A stretch of 64,000 nucleotides of DNA from Pseudoxanthomonas sp. J31. Its GTDB lineage: Bacteria > Pseudomonadota > Gammaproteobacteria > Xanthomonadales > Xanthomonadaceae. The notes under the pieces were generated by a model. The model had not been told where the DNA came from. It ran no database searches and worked only from the letters and a program-made list of their open reading frames with translations. The stretch's first letter is position 1; each line of letters begins with the position of its first letter. A program made the position numbers and the translations under genes. The stretch is taken from assembly GCF_000510725.1 (NCBI RefSeq), contig NZ_AZNZ01000002.1, positions 434,001 to 498,000 on the forward strand. The letters run 5' to 3'. Positions 55,596-63,999 of this stretch are shown one piece after another.

Positions 55596-55808
55596 ATGGC
55601 CAACCAGCAGAACCAGAACCAGCAGGACCAGCAGCGCCGCCAGGACCAGCAGGGCCAGCAACAGCAGCAGGACCAGCAGGAGCGCCAGAACCAGCAGCAG
55701 CAGGACGACCAGCAGCGGGGTCGGCAGAACCAGCAGCAACAGCAGCAGCACGACCAGCAGGGTCGCCAGAACCAGCAGGACCAGCAGCACCGCGGCCAGC
55801 AGCGCTGA
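55596..55808 (+). CDS. Glutamine-rich low-complexity microprotein (70 residues, 57% Gln)
   Basis: 70 residues of which 40 are Gln, mixed with Asn, Asp, Arg and a few Gly/His, starting MANQQNQNQQDQQRRQDQQG. There is no signal or membrane segment. GAAGGAAG lies before the ATG and a terminator follows at 55831, so the gene looks real. Gln codons are mostly CAG, making the DNA a near CAG/CAN repeat. Such polar low-complexity chains are disordered and may be sticky or hydrophilin-like. No family assigned. Confidence 0.7.
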   Translation: MANQQNQNQQDQQRRQDQQGQQQQQDQQERQNQQQQDDQQRGRQNQQQQQQHDQQGRQNQQDQQHRGQQR

Positions 55809-55830
55809 TCCCGGCCGGCTCTCCAGTGCC

Positions 55831-55860
55831 AAGGGGCCCCCAAGCGGGGCCCTTTCCTTT
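55831..55860 (+). terminator. Terminator after the Gln-rich gene
   Basis: Stem AGGGGCCCC/GGGGCCCTT-type (7 perfect pairs, loop CAAGC) followed by TCCTTTT. Confidence 0.75.
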
Positions 55861-55882
55861 TGCGCGGGTGGCAACCGCCCGC

Positions 55883-55902
55883 GCGTGATCCCGGGATCAC
55901 GC
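55883..55902. promoter_or_regulatory. Perfect 20-bp palindrome before the lactonase-like gene
   Basis: GCGTGATCCCGGGATCACGC is its own reverse complement and lies about 110 bases before the ATG at 56011. A homodimeric repressor site is the simplest reading; the protein is unknown. Confidence 0.55.
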
Positions 55903-56010
55903 CAGGCCATGAGCAAATGCAGTTGGTGCAGCCATCTCCCCGGCGCGGATCGCAACCGCCACCACGTCGGCGTTGCACGCTTCCAGCCTGCAACGCCAAG
56001 CGGAGTCGCC

Positions 56011-56895
56011 ATGAAGGTCCACCACCTCAATTGCATCTCCACCTGTCCGCTGGGCGGACACCTGATGGACGGCCGCACCCGCGGCGTGTTCACCCGCGCT
56101 TCCCTGGCCTGCCATTGCCTGCTGGTGGAAGCCGGCAACCGCCTGGTCCTGGTGGTGGACACCGGGCTGGGCCTGCGCGACGTAGCGTATCCCCGCGACC
56201 GCCTCAGCGCGTTCTTCCTGGGCCTGCTCGCCCCCGACCTGCGCGCGGAAATGACCGCGGCACGCCAGCTCCAGGCGCTCGGCTACGCCCCCGCGGACGT
56301 CACCGACATCGTGCTTACCCACCTGGACTTCGACCATGCCGGCGGCCTGGACGACTTCCCCAACGCCACCGTGCACCTGCGCGCGATCGAGGAGGAAGCC
56401 GCCGCGCGCCAGCGCACCTGGCTGGACCGGCAGCGCTTCCGCCCGCAGCAGTGGGGCTCGCGCGGGCGCTGGCTCGCCTACAACGATGCGCGCACCGAGG
56501 CGTGGATGGGACTGGAGGCCGTGTCCGCGCTGCGCGGCCTGCCACCGGAGATCCTGATGGTGCACCTGCCCGGCCATACCCACGGCCATGCGGGCGTGGC
56601 CATCCGCGGCGACCACGACTGGCTGCTGCTGGCCGGCGACGCCTACTTCGACGCCCGCGAGATGCATGCCGAGCCCCGCTGCACGCCGGGCCTGCGCTTC
56701 TACCAGTGGATGATGGAGAAGGACCGGCGGGCACGCCTGCACAGCCGCGAACGCCTGCGCGAACTGGCGCTGCGCGAGCCGCAGCTCACCCTGTTCTGCT
56801 CGCACGACCCGATCCAGTTCGAGGCGCTGGCCGGCCGCCGCCTGGGCGATCCGCGGGTCGGCGCCGGTACCGGCCCGGTCGAGGCGGCAGGCTGA
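56011..56895 (+). CDS. Metallo-beta-lactamase-fold hydrolase, AHL-lactonase-like
   Basis: 294 residues. The zinc motif is LTHLDFDHAGG, with His104, Asp106, Asp108 and His109 giving the HxDH pattern of AiiA/AttM-type lactonases. Further ligands fit HLPGHTHGHAG, LLLAGDAYFD, and SHDP near the end. No signal peptide is seen, so a cytosolic enzyme is likely. Hydrolysis of acyl-homoserine lactones is plausible but other lactones or esters are possible. No luxI/luxR gene is in the window. Confidence 0.85.
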   Translation: MKVHHLNCISTCPLGGHLMDGRTRGVFTRASLACHCLLVEAGNRLVLVVDTGLGLRDVAYPRDRLSAFFLGLLAPDLRAEMTAARQLQALGYAPADVTDIVLTHLDFDHAGGLDDFPNATVHLRAIEEEAAARQRTWLDRQRFRPQQWGSRGRWLAYNDARTEAWMGLEAVSALRGLPPEILMVHLPGHTHGHAGVAIRGDHDWLLLAGDAYFDAREMHAEPRCTPGLRFYQWMMEKDRRARLHSRERLRELALREPQLTLFCSHDPIQFEALAGRRLGDPRVGAGTGPVEAAG

Positions 56896-56962
56896 TGCAT
56901 GTCCCCGGGCAGGCCTGGAGCCGCGGCCGGGCACGGCGCGCACGTGGCCTTGCGTGGATGGA

Positions 56963-58393
56963 CTAGGCCTGCGGCCGCGCCTCTACCTTCGGCTCGGTAA
57001 CCTCGTGGCCGGCCTCGGCGCGGCCCGCCATTTCGGCGCCCGCATCGGGCGCCAGCTTGCGCATCTCGAACACCGAGATCGCCGAGATCACGCCCACGGT
57101 GAGGAAGGCGAACAGGAAGGCCAGCGGATCGCCATCGCCGCCGCCGGTGGCCCGTCCGGCCACGCTCAGCGCATAGCCGCCGATGGTCACGCCCAGCGCC
57201 AACGACACCTGCTGCGCCACCGCGGCCAGGCTGCTGGCCTGGCTCATGCGCTCCTGGCCGATCTCGGCATAGGCGATGGCATTGATGCTGGTGAACTGCA
57301 GCGAGCGGAAGCAGCCACTGGCCAGCAGCACCGAGACCATCAGCCAGTACGGCGTATCGGCGCGGAACAGGCCGAAGCCGGCCAGCAGCGCCGAGGCCAG
57401 CAGGCCGTTCCACACCAGCACCGGGCGGAATCCGAACTGGTGCAGGATGCGCGGCGCCACCACCTTCATGAACATCGCCCCGGCGGTGGAAGTGAAGGTG
57501 ATCAGGCCCGACTGCAGCGGATCCAGGCCGAAGCCCAGCTGCAGCATCAGCGGCAGCAGGAACGGCGTGGCGCCGATGCCGATGCGGAACAGCGAGCCGC
57601 CCAGCACGCCGGCGCGGTAGGTCGGATAGCGCAGCAGGTCCAGGCACAGCAGCGGATGCGGGTGGGTGCGCGCATGCCGCACGTAGGCGAACACCAGGGC
57701 GAAGCCGACCACGATCACCAGCGACGTCGCCGCGCCCGGCATCAACCCGCGGCCGATCGCCGACAGGCCGAACATCGCCAGGCCCAGGCCACTGGCCGAC
57801 AGCACGAAGCCGCGCCAGTCCATCTTCGCCACCGGCTGGCGCAGGTCCGGCACGAAGCGCCACGCCAGCCACATGCCCAGCAGGCCCATCGGCAGGTTGA
57901 TGAGGAAGATGAAGCGCCAGTGCGCATAGGTGGTGATCGCGCCGCCCAGCACCGGGCCGAGGATCGGGCCCAGCATCGCCGGCACCGTCAGCCAGCTCAG
58001 CGCGCGCACCAGCTCGGCCTTCTCGATGCTGCGCAGCAGGACCAGGCGGCCCACCGGCACCATCATCGCCCCGCCCACGCCCTGCACGAAGCGGCCCGCC
58101 ACCAGGCTGCCGAGCCCGTCGCTGGCGGCGCAGCACAGCGAGCCGACCAGGAACACGGCGATCGCACCGACGAAGATGCGGCGCGCGCCGAAGCGGTCGG
58201 CGACCCAGCCGCTGACCGGGATGAACACGGCCAGCGCCAGCATGTAGGTGGTCAGGGCCAGCTTCAGCGCCACCGGCTCGGTGCCCACGTCGGCCGCGAT
58301 CTGCGGCAGCGAAGTGGAGATCGCCGTCGAATCCATGTTCTCGATGAACAGGGCGGTGGCGACGATAAGCGGTAGGCGGCGCTGCGGACTCAC
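56963..58393 (-). CDS. DHA2-type (EmrB/QacA) multidrug MFS transporter
   Basis: 476 residues with about 13-14 membrane helices. The start is GTG at 58393, giving VSPQRRLPLIVATALFIENM; no ATG fits closer. Motif D1 MDSTAISTSLPQIAADVGTE, the loop GWVADRFGARRIFVGAIAV and the motif C region AMLGPILGPVLGGAI are typical. A proton-driven drug exporter; the substrate is unknown. It may form an unlinked pair with the lactonase-like gene across a 67-base gap. Confidence 0.93.
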   Translation of the reverse strand: MSPQRRLPLIVATALFIENMDSTAISTSLPQIAADVGTEPVALKLALTTYMLALAVFIPVSGWVADRFGARRIFVGAIAVFLVGSLCCAASDGLGSLVAGRFVQGVGGAMMVPVGRLVLLRSIEKAELVRALSWLTVPAMLGPILGPVLGGAITTYAHWRFIFLINLPMGLLGMWLAWRFVPDLRQPVAKMDWRGFVLSASGLGLAMFGLSAIGRGLMPGAATSLVIVVGFALVFAYVRHARTHPHPLLCLDLLRYPTYRAGVLGGSLFRIGIGATPFLLPLMLQLGFGLDPLQSGLITFTSTAGAMFMKVVAPRILHQFGFRPVLVWNGLLASALLAGFGLFRADTPYWLMVSVLLASGCFRSLQFTSINAIAYAEIGQERMSQASSLAAVAQQVSLALGVTIGGYALSVAGRATGGGDGDPLAFLFAFLTVGVISAISVFEMRKLAPDAGAEMAGRAEAGHEVTEPKVEARPQA

Positions 58394-58476
58394 GGGCCTG
58401 CGGGATCGGAGCGGCCCGTCATTGTGGCCGGCGCCACGTGAATGGCACGCGGCCGGCCCTGCGGGGAGGGGCTTGA

Positions 58477-58710
58477 TCAGCCGCCGGCCAGTCCTCCACC
58501 GGCGCGGCCCGGCAGCGCGCCGTCGTCCTCCGCGTCCGGGTCCTCCAGGTCGCCGACCTCGCGGTCGATGCCTGCCTGCGGATCGCTGGCCGGGGCCTCC
58601 GGCAGCGACTCGCCCTGCCCCGCGTCGGGCGGCGTGGTGCGGTTGGACTGCGCGCCGTCGTTGGATTCGTTCGGATCCTTCGCCGGATCCTGGTGGTTGT
58701 TCGTGCTCAT
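58477..58710 (-). CDS. Small acidic disordered protein, 77 residues
   Basis: 77 residues, rich in Asp, Glu, Pro, Asn and Gly (STNNHQDPAKDPNESNDGAQ, then IDREVGDLEDPDAEDDGALP), ending in GRAGGGLAGG. No hydrophobic segment. It is probably disordered and hydrophilic, perhaps a stress protein. No family assigned. The ATG at 58710 has GAGGACAGACC-type purines upstream. Confidence 0.55.
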   Translation of the reverse strand: MSTNNHQDPAKDPNESNDGAQSNRTTPPDAGQGESLPEAPASDPQAGIDREVGDLEDPDAEDDGALPGRAGGGLAGG

Positions 58711-58799
58711 GGTCTGTCCTCGTGTGTGGCAACGAGGCTACGGCCAGGCGCGTGAGCGGCGCGCAGTGCAATCACCATTCGATGATGCCGCTGCCTGGC

Positions 58800-58825
58800 G
58801 CCCTCTCCCCACCGGGTGAGAGGGC
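58800..58825. repeat. Inverted repeat GCCCTCTC/GAGAGGGC
   Basis: Perfect 8-bp arms with a 10-base centre, a common Xanthomonad intergenic hairpin. Confidence 0.6.
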
Positions 58826-58928
58826 ATGTTGGCCCGGCACCGGCGCGAAGAACGCCGCTGATGGCGTCGGCGAGCCGGTCTGGCAGTCCCCTCAAACACC
58901 CGCGCCCATGGGCGCGGATCAAACCCAG

Positions 58929-58964
58929 CCCCGTCCCTTCTCCCACTGGGGAAGGGGGACGGGG
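58929..58964. repeat. Inverted repeat CCCCGTC/GACGGGG
   Basis: Arms at 58929-58935 and 58958-58964 enclose CCTTCTCCCA-TGGGGAAGGGG, a second intergenic hairpin in the same gap. Confidence 0.6.
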
Positions 58965-59040
58965 GAGAGGGCCGGTTACCAAGGCTGTATCCATCGCGAA
59001 GATGGCGTACCCGGTCGCACTCACGAGAACGACGCACGCT

Positions 59041-59143
59041 TGTAGCCCGGGTAAGCGAAGCGCACCCGGGGATTGCCATCCGCTACCGCAGCTATACCAA
59101 TGCGACGGCCCCGGATGCGGCCTGCGGCCTTATCCGGGCTACA
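59041..59143. repeat. REP-type element, first copy of a tandem pair
   Basis: Begins TGTAGCCCGGGTAAGCGAAG with an internal CCCGGGT/ACCCGGG hairpin and ends in TATCCGGGCTACA, the inverted counterpart of its start. Head and tail are about 40 bases apart. Confidence 0.85.
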
Positions 59144-59173
59144 GGCTTCGCCGAGCGACGGTGGCAGCGCACT

Positions 59174-59272
59174 TGTAGCCCGGGTAAGCGAAGCGCACCC
59201 GGGATCGCCATCGCCGAAGATCGCGCGCCGTGGCGGAAACCCGGATGCGGCCTGCGGCCTTATCCGGGCTAC
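59174..59272. repeat. REP-type element, second copy of a tandem pair
   Basis: The same head and tail as the copy at 59041, in the same orientation, with a different central stretch. The two copies are separated by 30 bases, a BIME-like pair. Confidence 0.85.
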
Positions 59273-59404
59273 GCGCCTATGCAGGCCCCTTGGAAAGTCG
59301 CTCGGACCCGGCTTCCGCCGCGACCACGTTGCGCGGCGCGGGCAAGCAGGCGCACCCGGACAAAGGGGGCGATACCGGGACCACACCCGGCCCCCAACGC
59401 CCCC

Positions 59405-60748
59405 TCACTCCAGCCCCGCCACCATCCGCCGGTAGTACGGCAGCAGCGCCAGCGCCCGCGCCACCACGAACACCACGAACGCCGCCCACAACCCGTGGTT
59501 GCCCCATGCTGCCGTCAGCGGCCACTGCACCAGCAGGAACACCGCCAGCGATACCAGCCCGGCATTGCGCATCTGCCGGGTGCGGGTGGCGCCAATGAAG
59601 ATGCCGTCCAGCTGGAACGCGGCCACCGACAGCAACACGTACAGCGCCACCCACGGCAGGTGCGCCAGGGCCACCGCGGCCACGTCCGCGAGCGTGGTCA
59701 GCAGCCCGACCACGCTCGCGCCGCCCAGCCACAACAGCACCGCCAGCGCCACCGCGGTCCCGGCCGCCAGTTCGCTGCTCAGCCGCACTGCGCGACGGAA
59801 CCGCCCCTGGTCGCGCGCGCCCACCGCATGCCCCACCTGCGCTTCGGCCACGTAGGCGAAGCCATCGAGGAAGAACGCGCTGAACGACACCAGCTGCAAC
59901 AGCAGGTGGTTGGCCGCCAAGGTCGCATCGCCCAGCGCCGCGCCCTGGCGCGCGAACCAGCCGAAGCCGGCCAGCAGGCACAGGGTGCGGACCATGATGT
60001 CGCCGTTGGCCGCCAGCGTCCGCCGCAGCCGTGCGCGGTCGCCGATGCGTGCCCAGGGCAGGAACGGCTCGCCGTCGCGATGGCGGGCCCGCAGCATCCG
60101 CCACACCACCACCGCGGCGACCAGGCAGGTGGTCCACTCGGCGATGGCCGTGCCGTAACCGATGCCGCGTGCGCCGAGGTCGAGCACGCCGGCCAGGTAG
60201 ACGTCCAATGCGGCGTTTAGCCCATTGAGCAGCAGCTGCACCGCCAGCAGCGTGCGGCTGCGTCCGAGCCCCACCAGCGCGCCGCACAACGCATACAGCG
60301 CCAGCGCCGCCGGCGCGCCCCATACCCGCGCGGCGAAGTAGTCCGCGCCGGTACCCGCGACCGCCGCGCTCGCATCCATCAACGCGAAGTAGCCCGCCAC
60401 CAGCGGCCACTGCAGCAACCAGATGGCCACGCCCAGGCCCGCGCCCAGCAGCAGCGGCCGCGCCAGCGCCGCGCGCACCTCGGCCTCGTCGCCGGCGCCG
60501 GCGGCCTGGGCCACGAAGCCGGTGGTGGCCATGCGCAGGAAGCCGAAGCTCCAGTAGACGAAGTTGAAAAGCAGCGCGCCCAGCGCCAGGGCGCCAAGGT
60601 CGGCGGTGCTGCCGTAGCGGCCGATCACCGCGGTATCGACCAGCCCCAGCAGGGGCACCGAGGCATTGGCCAGGATGATCGGCCAGGCCTTGCGGGCGAT
60701 GGCGGCGCGGGTCAGCGGCGTGGAGCCGGAAGCTTCGGATGCGGACAT
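59405..60748 (-). CDS. MATE/DinF-family efflux transporter
   Basis: 447 residues with twelve membrane helices in two similar halves. Typical are IILANASVPLLGLVDTAVIG in helix 1, FGFLRMATTGFVAQAAGAGD, and QLLLNGLNAALDVYLAGVLD. The DinF branch is suggested by the length and these motifs. It exports cationic compounds with Na+ or H+; the substrate is unknown. It starts at the ATG at 60748 and ends just before the REP pair. Confidence 0.93.
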   Translation of the reverse strand: MSASEASGSTPLTRAAIARKAWPIILANASVPLLGLVDTAVIGRYGSTADLGALALGALLFNFVYWSFGFLRMATTGFVAQAAGAGDEAEVRAALARPLLLGAGLGVAIWLLQWPLVAGYFALMDASAAVAGTGADYFAARVWGAPAALALYALCGALVGLGRSRTLLAVQLLLNGLNAALDVYLAGVLDLGARGIGYGTAIAEWTTCLVAAVVVWRMLRARHRDGEPFLPWARIGDRARLRRTLAANGDIMVRTLCLLAGFGWFARQGAALGDATLAANHLLLQLVSFSAFFLDGFAYVAEAQVGHAVGARDQGRFRRAVRLSSELAAGTAVALAVLLWLGGASVVGLLTTLADVAAVALAHLPWVALYVLLSVAAFQLDGIFIGATRTRQMRNAGLVSLAVFLLVQWPLTAAWGNHGLWAAFVVFVVARALALLPYYRRMVAGLE

Positions 60749-60953
60749 GCGCGAATGATGCCGGATGGCGGGCGCAGCCCGGACGCGTCCCCAGCGTCGT
60801 CCCGTCCTTGGGTCGTGGCCCGGTGACTCCGGGTGGCAAGCAAGGCGGCAGGAAGCCGGGCCATCGACGGCTGCAATGGCGCGGCTTCCAGCGCGCGGGG
60901 TCGTGGATGCGGCCTTGCCGGGGCTACGCGGGGCACGGGCTCCGGACAGCCGG

Positions 60954-62327
60954 CTACAGCAGCGTGCCGCCCAGGATCAGCGCGGCGATGCTGAAATAGA
61001 TCACGAGCCCGGTGACGTCGACCAGCGTGGCCACGAACGGCGCAGAGGCGCTGGCCGGGTCGAAGCCCAGGCGCTGCAGCACGAACGGCAGCATCGAGCC
61101 GGACAGCGAGCCGAAGCCCACGATCCCGACCAGCGCCGCGGCGATGGTCAGCGCCACCATCCCCCAGTGCGGGCCGTAGTCGTACAGCCCGGCGTACTGC
61201 CACACGGCAATGCGCGCGATCGCCAGCAGGCCAAGGATGGCGCCCAGCACCGCGCCGGTGGGGATCTCGCGCAGGGCCACCTTCCACCAGTCGCCCAGGC
61301 GCAATTCGCGCAACGCCAGCGCGCGGATCAGCAGCGAGGTGGCCTGCGAGCCGGAGTTGCCGCCGGAGCTCATGATCAGCGGGATGAACAGGGTCAGCAC
61401 CACCGCCCGCGCCAGCTGGTCCTCGAAGTGCTGCATCGCGCTGGCGGTCAGCATCTCGCCCAGGAACAGCACGCCCAGCCAGCCGGCGCGCTTGCGGATC
61501 ATCTCGCCGAAGCCGATGCGCATGTACGGCTTGTCCAGCGCCTCCATGCCGCCGAACTTGTGCACGTCCTCGGTGGACTCGGCGATCAGCGCATCGAGCA
61601 CGTCGTCCACGGTGACGATGCCCAGCACGTGCCCGCGCGCGTCCACCACCGGGATCGCCAGCAGGTCGTGGCGCCGGATCAGGCGCGCCACCTCCTCCTG
61701 GTCCATCTGCGCGTCCACCGCGACCGGCGGCGTGGCCTGGGCCACCTGCAGGATCGGCGCGTCCGGCTCGCCGGTGATCAGGCGGCGCATGGTCACCACC
61801 TGCACCAGGGTCTGTTCCCGCGGATCGAGCAGGTAGATGGCGTAGACGGTCTCGCGGCTGCGCTCGACCTCGCGCACGTATTGCAAGGTGCGGCCGACGG
61901 TCCAGTCCGCCGGCACTGCCACGAACTCGGTGGTCATCAGCGCACCGGCGGTGTTGGGCGGGTAGCGCAGCAGCTTGCGGATCGCATCGCGGGTGTCCGG
62001 ATCCAGCCGCCACAGCAGCTGGTCGCGGTGCTTCGCGTCCAGGCCCTGGAAGATGTCGGTGGCGCGATCATGGGCCATCTGCCCGAGCCAGCCGGCCGCC
62101 AGCGCCAAGTCCTGCCGCGCCACCAGCACGCTGGCGTCGCGCAGCTCGGGCTGCTCCAGGAGTTCCACCGCGCGTGGCACCGGCAGCGCCGCGAGCACCG
62201 CCGCCGCATCGTCGCGGTCCATGCTGTTGAGATGCTCCACCGCATCGGCGGTGTCGAGCGCGGCCAGGGGTGCAGCGAGGGTGACGGCCGCCGCGCCGGG
62301 CTGCCGCAGCAGGATCGGGTTCTTCAT
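60954..62327 (-). CDS. mgtE: Magnesium transporter MgtE
   Basis: 457 residues. The MgtE N-domain (about 20-120) is followed by a CBS pair (about 130-250) that senses Mg2+ ([20 protein letters not shown]-type repeat, here [17 protein letters not shown], and [20 protein letters not shown]), then five membrane helices forming the pore ([20 protein letters not shown] with the selectivity segment). It mediates Mg2+ influx that closes when cytosolic Mg2+ is high. A tiny ORF and structured leader precede it. Confidence 0.96.
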   Translation of the reverse strand: MKNPILLRQPGAAAVTLAAPLAALDTADAVEHLNSMDRDDAAAVLAALPVPRAVELLEQPELRDASVLVARQDLALAAGWLGQMAHDRATDIFQGLDAKHRDQLLWRLDPDTRDAIRKLLRYPPNTAGALMTTEFVAVPADWTVGRTLQYVREVERSRETVYAIYLLDPREQTLVQVVTMRRLITGEPDAPILQVAQATPPVAVDAQMDQEEVARLIRRHDLLAIPVVDARGHVLGIVTVDDVLDALIAESTEDVHKFGGMEALDKPYMRIGFGEMIRKRAGWLGVLFLGEMLTASAMQHFEDQLARAVVLTLFIPLIMSSGGNSGSQATSLLIRALALRELRLGDWWKVALREIPTGAVLGAILGLLAIARIAVWQYAGLYDYGPHWGMVALTIAAALVGIVGFGSLSGSMLPFVLQRLGFDPASASAPFVATLVDVTGLVIYFSIAALILGGTLL

Positions 62328-62718
62328 CGGGTTCGCCTCGTTTCGGCCACGGGCCGGCGGCAGCGGCGGCGAACCAGTCCCGATCGCTCAGGCGGTCGCC
62401 AGCACCGTCAGCGGCCCGGGGCCGGGATGACTGTCGCTGGACATTGGTATCTGGACTCCGAAAGGCGCCTGCATGCCACGTGCGGCGCCTGCGCGAAAGC
62501 GTCGCGGAACGACGCACCGGCGACGTGCCGCCACCGGCGGCGCGCAGTCTGCTCCCGTGCATCGGATGTGGTCAACGGGCCACGGATGCGACGGATCGTC
62601 CCGCCATCGTGGTTACCGCCCCGCCCCGCGCGATGCGGCCGCGATGGAGCGGAACTTGAACCCTCCGCCCGGATTGACCAGCATGGGGGTCCATCCACCG
62701 CAACAGGAGGAACCCGGA
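62328..62718. other. Divergent intergenic region, mgtE and spermidine-synthase-like genes
   Basis: About 390 bases. On the minus strand it holds the 18-residue leader ORF at 62388 and a GC-rich stretch able to form hairpins before mgtE. On the plus strand GGAACTT at 62651 resembles an ECF-type -35 ahead of the next gene. No riboswitch I can recognise (no M-box consensus) is seen. Confidence 0.5.
62388..62444 (-). CDS. Possible 18-residue Pro-rich leader ORF before mgtE
   Basis: Reads MSSDSHPGPGPLTVLATA from an ATG with GGAG 11 bases upstream; it stops 60 bases before the mgtE start. Pro-rich leader peptides control some Mg2+ transporter genes in enterobacteria. A similar role is speculation here. 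Confidence 0.3.
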   Translation of the reverse strand: MSSDSHPGPGPLTVLATA

Positions 62719-63480
62719 TTGATTCCATCCAACGGCCACCGCGCCGGTCTCCGCCTGCATCTCCCGCCGGTTGCACCGGCCGCTTCCAACCACCTGCTCG
62801 CCGACGAGCACACCGGCCTGCAGCACGTCGTCGTCACCCGCCACCCGCGCTTCGGGGGCCAGCTCTTCCTCGACGGCGACCTCCAGATCTCCGAATCCGA
62901 CGTCGCCTACGGCGTCGCCATGACCAGCCCGCTGCTGGCCCATCCGCGCCTGGAACGCGTCGCCATCCTCGGCGGCGGCGACGGCGGCGTGCTTGCCGAG
63001 CTGATCCGCACCCTCGAACCGCTGGACGCGCTGCCGTCCGAGCTGACCATGGTCGAGATCGACCCGCGGGTCATGGAGCTCTGCCGCCAGCACCTGCCGG
63101 CGCTGTGCGGCGACGCCTTCGACAGCCCGCACGCGCGCATCGTCACCGGCGATGCCTTCGCCTGGATCGCGCAGGCACGCGACCTGGATGCCGTGGTCTA
63201 CGACCTGACCATGGACCCGGTGCGCGAGGGCCAGTCCCGCGCCGAATTCATCACCGGCATCATCGGCCACATCGCGCGCGCCCTGCGCCCCGGCGGCGTG
63301 CTGAGCATGCAGTGCTGCGGCCATGGCCGCGACGATGCCGCCGACCGCGCCCTGCGCCGCGAGGTGCTGCCGCTGATCCGCCAGGCGGTGGACGCGCACT
63401 TCGCCGGGCGCTGCGAGCAGGACGTGCTGGTCCCGTCCTACCAGGACCTGTGGACCTTCCTCAGCGCGCGCAGGCGCTGA
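62719..63480 (+). CDS. Spermidine synthase-like aminopropyltransferase
   Basis: 253 residues from a TTG at 62719, chosen because AGGAGG lies 8 bases upstream; in-frame ATGs at 62644 and 62683 lack a good site and would add unrelated sequence. Seen are YVDVTRHPRFGGQLFLDGDL-type N-domain residues (TRHPRFGGQLFLDGD), ERVAILGGGDGGVLAELI for AdoMet binding, LTMVEIDPRVMELCRQHLP, and the catalytic Asp region VVYDLTMDPVREGQS. It may make spermidine or a related polyamine. Confidence 0.85.
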   Translation: MIPSNGHRAGLRLHLPPVAPAASNHLLADEHTGLQHVVVTRHPRFGGQLFLDGDLQISESDVAYGVAMTSPLLAHPRLERVAILGGGDGGVLAELIRTLEPLDALPSELTMVEIDPRVMELCRQHLPALCGDAFDSPHARIVTGDAFAWIAQARDLDAVVYDLTMDPVREGQSRAEFITGIIGHIARALRPGGVLSMQCCGHGRDDAADRALRREVLPLIRQAVDAHFAGRCEQDVLVPSYQDLWTFLSARRR

Positions 63481-63486
63481 GCCGGC

Positions 63487-63999
63487 TCAGCCGCCGTCCG
63501 CGCAGGCCGCCACATCGGCGGCATCGGCAATGCAGCGCGCCTGGCGCAGGCGTTGGCGTACCACCGGTTCCAGCCCGGTGAGGCCCCAGCGCCGGCCCTC
63601 GTCGATCGCGGCCTCCTCGTCGGCACCGTGCAGCCAGGCCGCGCGCAGGGCCGCCAGGGCCCCCACGCGGTTGCCGCTGGCGCAATGCACCAGGGTCGGC
63701 CCCCCGCTTCCGGCCAGCAGCGCGTCGAAGGCCAGCACCGCCTCGCGGTCGATGTCCTGCGGCCCGGCGATCGGCAGGTTGGCGTAGTGCAGTCCGGCCG
63801 CGCGCACCACGGCGGCCTCGTCGAAATCGGGTGTCTCGGCATCGGGCGTGAGGTCGATCACCCGCACGATGCCGGCTGCCTGCAAGGCCGGCAGGTCGGC
63901 GGCCTGGATGCGGCCGCCGGAACGGATCCCCTCGGCGGGCGTGCGGAACCGCTCCAGCACCGCGGCCGCTTGCGCTGGCGCGGCGTCCTTCCCGTCGCC
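63487..63999 (-). CDS. DUF442-type tyrosine phosphatase-like protein, 5' end outside window
   Basis: The frame stays open to the right edge (GDGKDAAPAQAAAV before the first GTG at 63960), so the N-terminus, perhaps a signal peptide, is likely missing. The visible part resembles the BLH-phosphatase/DUF442 family: EGIRSGGRIQAADLPALQAA, then IVRVIDLTPDAETPDF and the Cys-x5-Arg loop VHCASGNRVGALAALRAAWL. The P-loop Cys and Arg are intact. The substrate is unknown. Confidence 0.82.
   Translation of the reverse strand, partial: GDGKDAAPAQAAAVLERFRTPAEGIRSGGRIQAADLPALQAAGIVRVIDLTPDAETPDFDEAAVVRAAGLHYANLPIAGPQDIDREAVLAFDALLAGSGGPTLVHCASGNRVGALAALRAAWLHGADEEAAIDEGRRWGLTGLEPVVRQRLRQARCIADAADVAACADGG

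Noticed and set aside
62328-62718. M-box Mg2+ riboswitch before mgtE
   Set aside because: None of the conserved M-box segments is recognisable in the leader.
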